Part shown: piece by piece, positions 45,765 through 55,735 of the stretch
Layout: each line of letters begins with the position of its first letter
Numbering within the stretch: position 1 is the first letter of the stretch
Source: Oceanospirillaceae bacterium
GTDB lineage: Bacteria > Pseudomonadota > Gammaproteobacteria > Pseudomonadales > Oceanobacteraceae
Assembly: GCA_002724925.1 (NCBI GenBank)
Contig: PBQA01000014.1
Span: 62,001-126,000, forward strand
Length of the DNA: 64,000 nucleotides
Direction: 5' to 3'
The notes under the pieces: generated by a model
The model's database searches: none
What the model was told of the DNA's origin: nothing
The model's input: only the letters and a program-made list of their open reading frames with translations
Made by a program: the position numbers and the translations under genes

Positions 45765-48677
45765 TTACTGCTCAGGTTCAAGCCAGAGTTTCCACAGTCG
45801 GGTCACATCATTACGCCGTGCATCAAATCCGAGTGCCGACACGGAGTCGCTCTCGAGGAGCAGGGATTGTTTCTGCAATGCACGCCGGTGAGTTTCGGCT
45901 CGGTAGGACAGGTAGGTTTCCTGTAGGGTCTGACAGTCTTGTGGAGCCATCAGACCGGCCTTCGTTAAGGCATCCAGCAACCGCATGTTATCGGTGACCT
46001 GAATAAGCTCAGGATGCTGGTGTGACCAGGCCAGTACGCCATATTGAACCAGAAACTCGATGTCAACAATACCCCCTTCATCTTGTTTCAGGTGAAACTG
46101 CTGGCCGTTCGTATCTTTAGAGCCAAGATTATCCCTCATTTTTTGCCGCATGGCTCGCACTTCTTCGCGCAGTTCAGGAATATCTCGTTGTGATGTCAGG
46201 ATTTTCTGACGGATGTCATTAAAGCCTGCCTCCAGCTCACTGGACCCGCTGATTACGCGTGCGCGGACCAGCGCCTGATGCTCCCAGGTCCAGGCATGGT
46301 TCTGTTGGTATTCTTTGAAGGCGTTAAGAGACGCTACGATCATGCCGGAGTTACCTGACGGACGAAGGCGCAGGTCGACTTCGTACAGGTCACCTGATCG
46401 TGTCTGCGTACTACAGAAGTGGACCATGCGCTGACCCATGCGGGTATAGAAAACGCCGTTGTCGAGGCTGCGTTCACCTGTGGTGTAGCCGCCTGCGTGC
46501 CCGTTATGAATAAAGACCAGATCAAGGTCTGAGCTGTAACTCAATTCCATCCCGCCCACTTTGCCATAACCCACAATGAGAAACTCGGGGGTATATACGG
46601 GCTCTTTGTTCGCGTCAGTCGGATAGCCATACTTAGCGACCATCTGCTCGAACGCCAGATTCTGCACCATGGTCATGGTGGTTTCTGCCAGACGGGTGAG
46701 GTAGTCGCTGATTTTCATCAGAGGCAGTTTGTTCATTACTTCGCAGGCTGCTGCGCGGAGTTTGTGAGCACGCACAAACTGTCGCATCTGCTCCATCTGC
46801 TGTTCGAGATCATCGGCTTCGATGCGCAACAAACGGAGATGCAGTTCTTCCTGCAGTTCACTCTGGTCGGGCAGTCGATACAGAGATTCCGGCACCAGAA
46901 GCTCGTCGAGAAGAAGTGGTGTTCGGGTAATGAATTCTGCGACCCAGCTGGATGCCGAACAGAGTTTAATCAGTTGCTCCAGCGCCTGTGGGTTTTCACT
47001 GAGCAGAACGAGATACGCTGTGCGTCTGAGTACCGCTTCGAGCAGAGGGATGATCCGCTCAAGTGTTTCTTCGGTGTTGTCTTGCGCCCAGACCTGCTCC
47101 AGTAACGAAGGCATCAGTGCTTCAAGGCGTTCGCGGCCTATCTGCTGCATATTGGTCACCGGGCGTGATTCACGGAAGGTATCGATGCGCTCGCGCACGG
47201 CAGATTCACCAGCACACGGATACTGCTCAAGGAAATCTCTGGCGGCCTCTTCGTTCAGTTCGCCATGCCAGAGGTCGAGCCAGACGAGGTCGGCTTCTTT
47301 GTCATCCTGCTCGTCGTCGTGCGCTACGATTTGTGCGAAATGGTGGCCGACAATGCTTCGGTGCTGATTCAGCAAAGTGACGAAGGCTTCCCAGTCGTCG
47401 CATTGCATTGAGACCGCTATGCGTGTCTGATCGCTTGGGTCTGTGGGTAGTTCCTGCGTCTGCTCATCCCGTAAGCTCTGAATTGCGTGCTCGGTATCAC
47501 GCAAAAAGAAGTAGGCGCTTTTCAGCTCTTCGGTGGCACCCGACGGCAGGTAGCCCTCAGCAGCGAGGATATCAAGGACATCGGCGAGTTCCCGTATCTG
47601 AAGATGTTTTTCCTGGCCACCACGGATCAGCTGAAACGCCTGTACGATAAATTCGACTTCGCGTATGCCGCCCGGGCCCAGCTTCACATTGTTGGTTAGT
47701 CCACGTCTGCGCACTTCTGCATTAATCATGGCTTTCATTGAGCGCAGCGACTCGAAAGCACTGAAGTCTACGTAAACGCGATAGGTAAATGGCCTCAGAA
47801 TATCGAGCAGTTCTTGCGCCTCAGGCGTTTCTTCTCCGGTCATTACCCGGGCTTTCACCATGGCGTAGCGTTCCCAGTCGCGCCCCTGGCTTTGGTAATA
47901 CTCATCTATAGAAGCGAAATTCATCACCAGAGGGCCACTCTGACCGTAAGGGCGCAGGCGCATGTCAGTACGGAAGACAAAGCCATCGACGGTTTGCTTA
48001 TCAAGCGCCTGAATCAGTTTCTGGCCAAGCTTAATAAAGAATTCCTGATTACTGATGACCTTCGGCCCCGTGGTGTTGCCACTGTCGGGGTAGGCGAAAA
48101 TAAGATCAATATCGGAGCTTAGATTCAGCTCCCAGCCGCCGAGCTTTCCCATACCAATGACAAGGAGGTGCTGCTGTTCGCCGGATTCTTTACCCACAGG
48201 CTGGCCATGGCGGGATTCAAGTAACGGCGACAGGAACTGAATACTGCGGACGACACAGAGGTCGGCGAGTTGAGAAAGCGCTTTCGTCGTTTCCAGTGTT
48301 CTGGCTGTTTTCAGTGCATCCCGCCAGATGATATGTACCATAGCGCGGCGTCGTAGTTTGCGCAGTGCCGCGTGCCACTCATCTTCTGTACTGGCCTCAT
48401 GCGCGAGTTGATCGAGCCAGTCGTTCATAGTCTTTGGGGTAATCTGAATATTGATCGACCCGTCGCTCACGGCGGCGCATAAGTGTTCATGATCACGAGG
48501 GAAGGCATCGGCGACATAGTCGCTGAGAGCAATCACGGTTTGTAATGCCGTTTGTTGCTCTTCGTTCAGGCCTGTAAAAAAATCGGACCATTGCCATCCC
48601 ATTCGCTCTGCCAGAGATGCAAGCTGAGGCTCGGTTGCTTGCCAATGAGGTAGGAGTGAGGAGGGGAGCATATGCAT
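45765..48677 (-). CDS. glnE: glutamine synthetase adenylyltransferase/deadenylase
   Basis: Two-headed enzyme that switches GlnA off and on by adenylylation, under PII control. 970 residues. Two nucleotidyltransferase domains are seen: GMGKLGGWELNLSSDIDLIF in the N-terminal deadenylase half and GYGKVGGMELSYSSDLDLVF in the C-terminal half. LGPGGIREVEFIVQ and EGGIVDIEFLVQYG follow them. glnE next to ilvE is also seen in pseudomonads. Confidence 0.96.
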   Translation of the reverse strand: MHMLPSSLLPHWQATEPQLASLAERMGWQWSDFFTGLNEEQQTALQTVIALSDYVADAFPRDHEHLCAAVSDGSINIQITPKTMNDWLDQLAHEASTEDEWHAALRKLRRRAMVHIIWRDALKTARTLETTKALSQLADLCVVRSIQFLSPLLESRHGQPVGKESGEQQHLLVIGMGKLGGWELNLSSDIDLIFAYPDSGNTTGPKVISNQEFFIKLGQKLIQALDKQTVDGFVFRTDMRLRPYGQSGPLVMNFASIDEYYQSQGRDWERYAMVKARVMTGEETPEAQELLDILRPFTYRVYVDFSAFESLRSMKAMINAEVRRRGLTNNVKLGPGGIREVEFIVQAFQLIRGGQEKHLQIRELADVLDILAAEGYLPSGATEELKSAYFFLRDTEHAIQSLRDEQTQELPTDPSDQTRIAVSMQCDDWEAFVTLLNQHRSIVGHHFAQIVAHDDEQDDKEADLVWLDLWHGELNEEAARDFLEQYPCAGESAVRERIDTFRESRPVTNMQQIGRERLEALMPSLLEQVWAQDNTEETLERIIPLLEAVLRRTAYLVLLSENPQALEQLIKLCSASSWVAEFITRTPLLLDELLVPESLYRLPDQSELQEELHLRLLRIEADDLEQQMEQMRQFVRAHKLRAAACEVMNKLPLMKISDYLTRLAETTMTMVQNLAFEQMVAKYGYPTDANKEPVYTPEFLIVGYGKVGGMELSYSSDLDLVFIHNGHAGGYTTGERSLDNGVFYTRMGQRMVHFCSTQTRSGDLYEVDLRLRPSGNSGMIVASLNAFKEYQQNHAWTWEHQALVRARVISGSSELEAGFNDIRQKILTSQRDIPELREEVRAMRQKMRDNLGSKDTNGQQFHLKQDEGGIVDIEFLVQYGVLAWSHQHPELIQVTDNMRLLDALTKAGLMAPQDCQTLQETYLSYRAETHRRALQKQSLLLESDSVSALGFDARRNDVTRLWKLWLEPEQ

Positions 48678-48739
48678 AAACCTGTGTTGTTATCTGACTG
48701 ATTGTCTGGCCGGGAGCCTGAATTAACTGTAGCCGCAAA

Positions 48740-48764
48740 GGTGTACCTGTGAAAAGGGTACACC
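48740..48764. promoter_or_regulatory. 8-bp perfect inverted repeat in the glnE-mrcB divergent region
   Basis: GGTGTACC and GGTACACC flank nine bases, 63 bases upstream of glnE and 152 bases upstream of mrcB. Symmetry and position suit an operator, but it could equally be a hairpin. No known regulator is assigned. Confidence 0.35.
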
Positions 48765-48915
48765 GAAGTGACTATAGGAACAGGGCGATTATAGAAATAG
48801 ACACCCGCATTCGGGAACCCGATACTGTCAGCGGGGTCGATATAGCCTCTGTTATTGCCTACAAAAATTGTGACCACCTATTTTTATCAAGTGTTTTGCC
48901 GGAGCTATTGAACGG

Positions 48916-51333
48916 ATGTCAGGGAAACCTACCAACAAGCCAACCGAAGAAAAGGCAGCGTCTAAGAAATCCATGCCTAAGAAATCAGTACCTAAGAAAT
49001 CAGTACCTAAGAAATCAGTAACTGATAAAAAAACAGGGAAGCCGCCGAGAAAACAGGGCACGGAGAATCCGGGAGTAGCAAAGCCGCGCCGCTGGAAAGC
49101 GACTCTGTTTGGCTTGTTTTCGGTATTGCTGGTGGTCTTCGCTGCCTGGCTGATCTATCTCGATGCTGAAGTGCGCAGAGCCTTTGATGGCAAAAAATGG
49201 GCGTTACCTGCAAAAGTATACGCTCGTCCTCTCGCCCTGTATCCAGGGCTTTTGCTGTCGCCAGAGCAGTTACAGGCTGAGCTGCAGTGGTCGGACTACA
49301 GGCAAAGCGCGACGGCTGATCGGCCGGGTACGTACCAGAGAGTCGGGAATACATGGCGTATATACCGCCGGGGGTTTCCATTCTGGGATGGTCCGGAGCC
49401 GAGTCGGATTATTGAGGTGACACTGAGGTCAGAGCGTGTCGAAAAGGTGTCTGACCAACAAAGCGCACAGGCTCTGGTACGTCTTGAGCCTCAGTACATT
49501 GGTGGCATTTTCCCTGTTCATAATGAAGACCGCGAACTGGTGCGCCTTGAAGATGTCCCGCCAGTGCTCGTGGCCGCATTGATTATTACCGAGGATAAGC
49601 GATTCTTTGAACATTGGGGGATATCCCCAACCGGCATTGCCCGGGCGATGGTGGCCAACGTCAATGCCGGGCGCATGGTGCAGGGCGGATCAACGCTTAC
49701 TCAGCAGCTGGTCAAAAATTTCTTTCTTACCAATGAGCGATCACTGAGCCGTAAGGTTCAGGAAGCCTTTATGTCGTTGCTGTTGGAGTTGCACTACGAC
49801 AAAGAAGAAATTCTTGAAGCGTATATTAATGAAGTTTATCTCGGGCAGTCCGGGCGGCGCAGTATTCATGGCTTCGGATTAGCGTCGCGTTTTTATTTTG
49901 GCAAACCCTTGAGGGAACTGGATAACGCCGAAATCGCAACTCTGGTCGGGTTGGTGAAAGGGGCGTCATTTTATAACCCGCGTCGCAATCCGCAACGCTC
50001 GAAAGATCGTCGGGATTTGATCCTTGGCCTGATGGCTGAAAATCAGGTAATTACCGAAGCAGAAAGCCTGCGTGCTAAACGCAGCCCTTTATTAACCGCG
50101 TCACCGAAACGAGCAGGTCAGCGGGAGTATCCCGCGTTTCTCGAACTCGCAAAGCAGCAGTTACAGCAGGATTATCGTCTGCAGGATCTGCAATCAGAAG
50201 GACTGAGGATTTTTACAACACTCGATCCGTGGGTGCAGAGCGCGGTTGAGAGCTCTGCGGAGGCGCATCTTTCGTCAATAGAAACACGTGCTCCGCGACT
50301 GAAAGGCAAGCTGGAAACGGCAGCGGTGATCACCAGTGTGGATGGTGGCGAAATTCGCGCATTGCTCGGTGGGCGTGACGCGTCTTTCTTTGGTTTTAAC
50401 CGGGCGTTAAATGCGAAAAGGGCTGTTGGTTCTCTCGCTAAACCAGCAGTCTACTTAGCGGCTTTGCGCAGCGGTAACTATCACTGGGGTACTTTGGTTG
50501 ACGACAGCCCGGTCACAGTAGAGGGGCAGGATGGCAGTCTCTGGCAGCCGAAAAACTACGATAAAAAAAGTCACGGGATGCTGCCTATGCAGGAGACTCT
50601 GCAGCGATCACTGAATCAGGCAACTGCTCGTCTGGGCATGACGGTTGGGCTGGAGAAGGTTGTTGATGAACTGGTCCGCTTAGGTATCCGTGATGATCTT
50701 ACGCCATATCCTTCGCTGCTACTGGGTGCGATGTCGTTGTCGCCATTCGAGATGACTCAGATGTATCAGACCATAGCGTCAGAAGGCTTTCTGATGCCGC
50801 TACGAACGATTGATGCGGTCACGACTGCAGAAGGGGATATGCTTTCATCTTATGCAATCCGCGGTCAGCAGGTGTATGACCCGGTGACGATGGAATGGCT
50901 CACGTCAGGTCTTAAGGCCGTCGTTCGCGAAGGTACCGCACGGAGGCTCAATGACCTGCCGCAGCCACTCGCGGGCAAGACAGGTACCAGTGATGAGCAA
51001 CGGGATGCCTGGTACGCTGGATTTGATAATCGTCACTTGGGCGTCATTTGGGTGGGCATGGATGACAATACCCCAATGCCATTCACAGGCAGTAGCGGAG
51101 CATTACCCATCTGGCAGGAATCGTTCAGGAGAATGGGAACGGAACCGCTGGCTCCGTCGAGAAGTCTGATAGAGATCCCTGTGAACCCGCAAGGGCAATT
51201 ACTCGAAGACGGTTGTTCTGGTAAGGTGTATGCATTCCCCGCGTCGTGGCAGGCACAAGACAGGATTGCCTGTGAGTCAGGGGTCCAAAGTATCGGTAAA
51301 GGGATTCGCTCATGGTTCGAACGATTGTTTTGA
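48916..51333 (+). CDS. mrcB: penicillin-binding protein 1B (class A)
   Basis: Bifunctional peptidoglycan synthase. 805 residues: a long basic cytoplasmic tail (1-60), one membrane anchor (62-81), a UB2H region and a GT51 glycosyltransferase (EDKRFFEHWG near 226; QGGSTLTQQLVKNFFL). The transpeptidase has Ser506 in GSLAKP and KTGTS near 690. UB2H and the RxxGSLAKP motif point to the PBP1b rather than the PBP1a type, activated by an LpoB-like lipoprotein. The tail carries a PKKSV repeat. The next gene, a TPR lipoprotein, overlaps it. Confidence 0.94.
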   Translation: MSGKPTNKPTEEKAASKKSMPKKSVPKKSVPKKSVTDKKTGKPPRKQGTENPGVAKPRRWKATLFGLFSVLLVVFAAWLIYLDAEVRRAFDGKKWALPAKVYARPLALYPGLLLSPEQLQAELQWSDYRQSATADRPGTYQRVGNTWRIYRRGFPFWDGPEPSRIIEVTLRSERVEKVSDQQSAQALVRLEPQYIGGIFPVHNEDRELVRLEDVPPVLVAALIITEDKRFFEHWGISPTGIARAMVANVNAGRMVQGGSTLTQQLVKNFFLTNERSLSRKVQEAFMSLLLELHYDKEEILEAYINEVYLGQSGRRSIHGFGLASRFYFGKPLRELDNAEIATLVGLVKGASFYNPRRNPQRSKDRRDLILGLMAENQVITEAESLRAKRSPLLTASPKRAGQREYPAFLELAKQQLQQDYRLQDLQSEGLRIFTTLDPWVQSAVESSAEAHLSSIETRAPRLKGKLETAAVITSVDGGEIRALLGGRDASFFGFNRALNAKRAVGSLAKPAVYLAALRSGNYHWGTLVDDSPVTVEGQDGSLWQPKNYDKKSHGMLPMQETLQRSLNQATARLGMTVGLEKVVDELVRLGIRDDLTPYPSLLLGAMSLSPFEMTQMYQTIASEGFLMPLRTIDAVTTAEGDMLSSYAIRGQQVYDPVTMEWLTSGLKAVVREGTARRLNDLPQPLAGKTGTSDEQRDAWYAGFDNRHLGVIWVGMDDNTPMPFTGSSGALPIWQESFRRMGTEPLAPSRSLIEIPVNPQGQLLEDGCSGKVYAFPASWQAQDRIACESGVQSIGKGIRSWFERLF
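48961..49020 (+). repeat. 15-bp tandem repeat in the mrcB N-terminal tail
   Basis: Three exact copies of CCTAAGAAATCAGTA (48976-49020) follow one diverged copy (48961-48975), encoding PKKSV repeated. The unit is a multiple of three, so copy-number change would lengthen the basic tail without breaking the frame. Confidence 0.9.
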
Positions 51334-51686
51334 TTGCAGTGGCTGGCTTTCTGGCTGCATGTGCGACGCCATCATCGCAAGAGGGGGCCTCTCAGGATTA
51401 CGGCCAGTATCAGGATGGCACTGATCATCCCGCGGTAAAAATGCTGTTTGGTCAGGCAGACGATGCTGCTCAGGCAGGCAACTGGAGCGCCGCGCTGACA
51501 TACCTTGATCAGGCGCGACGGATTGAGCCCAGAAACCCCTACGTTTTATATCGACAGGCAAAAGCGTATGCAGCCGCTGGTGACAGTGCACGTGCACGTC
51601 AACTGCTTGAACGGGCGCGAGTGTTCGCTAACGAAGATGATGAAATGCTGAGTTATCTCTTGTACGAGCTGGAGTTTCAGCTATAA
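51312..51686 (+). CDS. small TPR lipoprotein linked to PBP1b
   Basis: 124 residues. The lipoprotein signal MVRTIVLIAVAGFLAAC has Cys17, and a Gln/Asp-rich linker follows. One to two TPR helices (LFGQADDAAQAGNWSAALTYL, ARRIEPRNPYVLYRQAKAYAA) come next. It overlaps the end of mrcB by 22 bases and is followed at once by a terminator, so the two are cotranscribed. A role as an outer-membrane partner of PBP1b is suggested by this placement and by the TPR-rich LpoA-type activators. That is inference. Confidence 0.82.
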   Translation: MVRTIVLIAVAGFLAACATPSSQEGASQDYGQYQDGTDHPAVKMLFGQADDAAQAGNWSAALTYLDQARRIEPRNPYVLYRQAKAYAAAGDSARARQLLERARVFANEDDEMLSYLLYELEFQL

Positions 51687-51716
51687 AAAACGGCCACTGG
51701 TTCGTGGCCGTTTTTA
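51685..51716. terminator. Rho-independent terminator after mrcB operon
   Basis: AAAAACGGCCAC and GTGGCCGTTTTT pair around TGGTTC, immediately after the TPR-gene stop. The A-run on the left could also serve the convergent chemoreceptor gene. Confidence 0.92.
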
Positions 51717-51733
51717 TTATTTTCGGGGCGCTC

Positions 51734-53230
51734 TTAGTGCGTTTTAAAGTTAGCCAGTAAATTCGCGAGCTTACCAGCCATATTGGCTAACTCACCCGTT
51801 TTCGATTTCGAGGCCTGTGCCAGTGCAAGATTAGAATCTCCAATTTCACGGATTGATATAATATTGCCATTGACCTCGTTGACCGCCAGATTCTGCTCTC
51901 GGATAGCCTGTGCAATTTGCTGATTCATCGTACTCATTGATTCTACCGCTGATTTAATCAGCGTCAGTTGCTCATCAATATGCCCTATCTGGCTGACGCT
52001 TTCGCCAACACCGCTGAGTGATGTTTCCATGGCGCTGACTGCCTCACTTGAGCCCTTCTGCAGTTGTTCAATCATTCGTTGAATTTCTTCGGTACTCTCG
52101 TGCGTACGTGACGCAAGGGTGCGAACTTCATCGGCAACAACAGCGAAGCCACGCCCTTGTTCACCCGCACGGGCAGCCTCAATTGCGGCATTCAGTGCTA
52201 AGAGGTTCGTTTGTTCTGCAATGCCCTGAATTACAGATAACACAGAGCCGATATTGTTACTTTCTGAGTCCAGGTTTTCGATCACCGTATTCGCAGTCTT
52301 AATATTTTGCTCCAGGCGTTCGATACTGGTTCTTGCGGCGCGGATTTCTTTATCGCTGGCAGAAGAAACTTCGGTTGCAGACGTTGCAGATTCGGCTGCT
52401 TCATCTGAGAACCGGTTTATTTCCTCCATCGCGCTGGTCATCTCCTGAGTCGCAGAGGCAATCAGGTCAGTTTCGTCGCTTTGCTTACTTGATCCCATCT
52501 CGACGGTTTTGCATGATTTATCAAAGTCATCGCTGATCCCCGAAATCTCGCATGACAGTTCTCGTGCTTCATTGACGAGTTCATTGACCTGAAAGAAGAA
52601 GGTGTTAAATGTATGGCCAAAAGAAGACTGAGGTTTATCGAGTTGATAAGACAGGTCAATCTGCCCTTCTTTCTGCAGATGCTCACCAATGCTGAGTAGC
52701 TCCACACTCTGAAGAAACTCCGCCCAGCTTTTACGGGATAGATAAACAAGTATGCCAGCTTCGAAAACGACGAAAGCGGCGTGTAACAATACAATCTCCA
52801 GACCTGCGTGGTACTCAAAGATGTATACCCCAGAACCCATTTCCTGAAGGTAGTTGAACACCAGATGATGGACGGCGATCACGGCCGCTGCAGTGATGAT
52901 AGTGAGATGGTCGCGGTAGTAGAGGAGTGCAGCAAGCAGCGCGAAGATACCAAAGTGCATTTCTATAAGGCCATGCGCCTGATGAATATGCAGAGCGGAA
53001 AAAACCATCAGCGAGGCCGCAAATGAGATACGTGTTAAGCGGTGGCCTGGCAAGGCCTTGCTGATCATTGCAGGTACAGCAACCGCAGGAACGCCGACCA
53101 GAAACGCCTCCGCCCAGGTGTTGTTCCAACTGGCCAGTGCGAACGAGAGCGCGAGTAAAGCAACGCTCAGTGTCAGAAAAAACCGGTCCGCATCTTGATA
53201 GAATTTTTTTATTGCAGGGGGTTGGTTCAT
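51734..53230 (-). CDS. chemoreceptor with multi-pass histidine-rich membrane sensor
   Basis: 498 residues from ATG 53230; the track's TTG 53278 adds an unlikely lead. About six membrane segments (residues ~14-175) form the sensor instead of a periplasmic domain. They hold conserved-looking histidines and acids: [26 protein letters not shown] and [12 protein letters not shown]. After a linker comes the cytoplasmic signalling hairpin with tip [20 protein letters not shown]. The tail lacks a CheR-tethering NWETF-type motif. The ligand is unknown. It may feed the flagellar Che system or, less likely, ChpA. Confidence 0.9.
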   Translation of the reverse strand: MNQPPAIKKFYQDADRFFLTLSVALLALSFALASWNNTWAEAFLVGVPAVAVPAMISKALPGHRLTRISFAASLMVFSALHIHQAHGLIEMHFGIFALLAALLYYRDHLTIITAAAVIAVHHLVFNYLQEMGSGVYIFEYHAGLEIVLLHAAFVVFEAGILVYLSRKSWAEFLQSVELLSIGEHLQKEGQIDLSYQLDKPQSSFGHTFNTFFFQVNELVNEARELSCEISGISDDFDKSCKTVEMGSSKQSDETDLIASATQEMTSAMEEINRFSDEAAESATSATEVSSASDKEIRAARTSIERLEQNIKTANTVIENLDSESNNIGSVLSVIQGIAEQTNLLALNAAIEAARAGEQGRGFAVVADEVRTLASRTHESTEEIQRMIEQLQKGSSEAVSAMETSLSGVGESVSQIGHIDEQLTLIKSAVESMSTMNQQIAQAIREQNLAVNEVNGNIISIREIGDSNLALAQASKSKTGELANMAGKLANLLANFKTH

Positions 53231-53378
53231 AGCAGTAACCACATTCCTTATATTGGTATCTGCTTTGAGTGTAGACAAGGTTCAGAGGCTTGCTACCCGC
53301 AATAACGACCGGTTTATCAATAACTCGGTCTGATTTCTTATACGGGAGTTGTACAAAGTATGGTCAACGTCTGTGCGG

Positions 53379-53996
53379 TTACTTCTTAACCTGCTGGCGA
53401 TGATGAAGGCTTGTTTGATAGAGCAGGATCACCAGAGGAATCGCAAGGTAGGTCAGTTCTACACTGGATCTGAGTCTCTCGTAAGAAAAACGTTCGTAGC
53501 CATGAGTGAGGTAAGTGAAGGTTACGATTCCCCACAGAGAGGCCACCAGAAACTTCTGTCCCATAAATAATCGAGGCTTGAGTGACCAGGCCAGTAGTGA
53601 GGCAGCGCCAATAACAGCGCTGATTGCGGGGATAAACTCCGCGACACCGCTGCGGCGTGCCAGCTCAAAGACAACACATAAAACGAGTAAAATCCGGCCC
53701 CAGATTACCCTGTCCCAGTAACAGTATTCGCCTGCTCCCATTACCTGGGCTGCTTGCATAGTTCTCACGAGAACGACCAGTGGAAGCGCGGCGTACCACG
53801 CCAGACCATACAGAAGTGTTTCAGCGGCATCATTGCCGGTGGCGGCGCCGAATATTTCGCCGCCAGCAGCAACCGCGATAATCAGGCCGGCTGCAAAATC
53901 AGCCGCCTTTTCACCAGACCACTCTTTCTGAGATGAAGGTCGTGCGCTCCAGCAAAAGAGCGCAGAGACCAGAAGTAGAAGCAGGCTTCCTGTCAC
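53379..53996 (-). CDS. multi-pass membrane protein of unknown function
   Basis: 205 residues, about six hydrophobic segments ([88 protein letters not shown]). I do not recognise the family. Its start overlaps the hemL stop by 4 bases, so it is translated with the haem genes, but no motif links it to haem. It ends with a basic tail (HHRQQVKK). Confidence 0.75.
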   Translation of the reverse strand: MTGSLLLLLVSALFCWSARPSSQKEWSGEKAADFAAGLIIAVAAGGEIFGAATGNDAAETLLYGLAWYAALPLVVLVRTMQAAQVMGAGEYCYWDRVIWGRILLVLCVVFELARRSGVAEFIPAISAVIGAASLLAWSLKPRLFMGQKFLVASLWGIVTFTYLTHGYERFSYERLRSSVELTYLAIPLVILLYQTSLHHRQQVKK

Positions 53997-55288
53997 AGGG
54001 TCGCCATTACGCGGTCAGCCGCCGCGATAGTGTCGTCGATATCCTGCTCTGTGTGCGCAATGGACATAAAGCCCGCTTCGAATGATGACGGCGCAAGATA
54101 CACACCTTCCTTCAACATGCCATGGAAGAATTTATTAAAACGCTCGCCATCGCAGTGGTCTGCGACATCACGGAAGCCGTTAATTTCGTTTAGCTCTGTG
54201 AAGAACAGGCCAAACATAGAGCCTGCGCTGGTGGAGGTGAACGGAATACCGTGCTTATTTGCCGCTGCTTTAAAGCCGTCCAGCATCTGATTTACCCGCG
54301 CGGTCAGCTGGTCATAGAACCCTGGCTTCTGGATAGCTTTCAGCATCGCCAGGCCCGCAGCCATCGCCAGTGGGTTGCCCGACAGAGTACCCGCCTGATA
54401 CACAGGGCCAAGCGGCGCCAGATATTCCATGATCTCGCGCTTGCCACCAAAGGCACCAACGGGCAGACCGCCACCAATGACTTTACCCAGGCAGGTCATG
54501 TCTGGGGTGATATCGTAGTATTGCTGCGCCCCCCCAAGAGATACGCGGAAGCCACTCATTACCTCATCGAAGATAAGTACGATACCGTGCACTGTGCAAA
54601 GCTCGCGCAAGCCCTGAAGGAAGGACTTTGAGGGTGGAATGCAGTTCATATTTCCAGCGACTGGCTCGATGATAACGCAGGCAATTTCGTCGCCCATTCT
54701 GGCGAAGCATTCTTTGACATTATCGAGGTCGTTGTAATCGAGAGTGATGGTATTTTCAGCAACACTGGCAGGAACACCCGGGGACGTGGGTACGCCCAAA
54801 GTCAGCATACCGGAGCCCGCTTTTACCAGCAGTGAATCTGCGTGCCCGTGGTAACAACCTTCAAATTTCACCAGCTTGTCGCGCCCGGTAAAGCCGCGAG
54901 CAAGGCGGATGGCGCTCATGGTCGCTTCAGTACCGGAGTTAACCATACGTACCATATCCATTGACGGGATCAGTTTACAGACTTCGTTCGCCATCTCGAT
55001 TTCAATATGCGTTGGCGCACCAAAGCTAAGGCCTTTGTCCATCCGCGCACGCACGGCGTCCAGAATTTCGTCGGCGGAATGCCCGAGAATCATTGGTCCC
55101 CAGCTACCGACGTAATCAATGTATCGGTTGTTGTCGGCATCGAATACATACGCGCCTTTCGCGTGGTCGAAGAAAATAGGTGTACCGCCCACACCTTTAA
55201 ATGCACGTACCGGAGAATTAACGCCGCCCGGGATGTGTTTCTGAGCAGCTTCAAACAACGCTTCTGACTGAGAAATAGAATAAGTCAT
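53993..55288 (-). CDS. hemL: glutamate-1-semialdehyde 2,1-aminomutase
   Basis: PLP enzyme making 5-aminolevulinate in the C5 haem pathway. 431 residues. The motifs are [54 protein letters not shown] and the PLP lysine in [16 protein letters not shown]. It lies 15 bases after hemJ, so two steps of haem synthesis are cotranscribed. Confidence 0.97.
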   Translation of the reverse strand: MTYSISQSEALFEAAQKHIPGGVNSPVRAFKGVGGTPIFFDHAKGAYVFDADNNRYIDYVGSWGPMILGHSADEILDAVRARMDKGLSFGAPTHIEIEMANEVCKLIPSMDMVRMVNSGTEATMSAIRLARGFTGRDKLVKFEGCYHGHADSLLVKAGSGMLTLGVPTSPGVPASVAENTITLDYNDLDNVKECFARMGDEIACVIIEPVAGNMNCIPPSKSFLQGLRELCTVHGIVLIFDEVMSGFRVSLGGAQQYYDITPDMTCLGKVIGGGLPVGAFGGKREIMEYLAPLGPVYQAGTLSGNPLAMAAGLAMLKAIQKPGFYDQLTARVNQMLDGFKAAANKHGIPFTSTSAGSMFGLFFTELNEINGFRDVADHCDGERFNKFFHGMLKEGVYLAPSSFEAGFMSIAHTEQDIDDTIAAADRVMATL

Positions 55289-55303
55289 AAAAATACCTTG
55301 GAA

Positions 55304-55732
55304 TTAAAACGGTCGGACGACGACGAGAATAACGACGCCGAGCAGAATAAATACCGGAACTTCATTAAACCAGCGATAAAACACATGGGTTCGGGTATTC
55401 CGGTCTTCTTTGAATACGTTCAGCAGGTGACCACAATAAAAGTGGTAAACAACGAGTAGCGCGACCAGCGTCAGTTTGGCGTGCATCCAGCCCTGGCTGA
55501 AGTAAAAGCCGGCGTTCATGAATAACATCCAGAGGCCGAGTGCAATCACCACGACCATGGATGGGGTCATAATGCCCCGGTAGAGCTTGCGTTCCATGAT
55601 TTTGAAGCGCTCTCGTGAAATTTCGTCTGTCGCATCGGCGTGATAAACAAACAGGCGCGGCAGGTAAAAAATCGCTGCAAACCAAGTGACGACAGCAATG
55701 ATGTGAAAGGCTTTCAGCCAGAGGAAGGTCAT
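55304..55732 (-). CDS. hemJ: protoporphyrinogen oxidase HemJ
   Basis: Small membrane protein (142 residues, four hydrophobic segments) of the HemJ/UPF0093 family. MTFLWLKAFHIIAVVTWFAAIFYLPRLFVYH is the conserved start with the essential His. YRGIMTPSMV and HAKLTLVALLVVYH follow. It oxidises protoporphyrinogen IX in bacteria lacking HemG or HemY. It sits 3 bases after the ClC gene. Confidence 0.93.
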   Translation of the reverse strand: MTFLWLKAFHIIAVVTWFAAIFYLPRLFVYHADATDEISRERFKIMERKLYRGIMTPSMVVVIALGLWMLFMNAGFYFSQGWMHAKLTLVALLVVYHFYCGHLLNVFKEDRNTRTHVFYRWFNEVPVFILLGVVILVVVRPF

Positions 55733-55735
55733 GAA

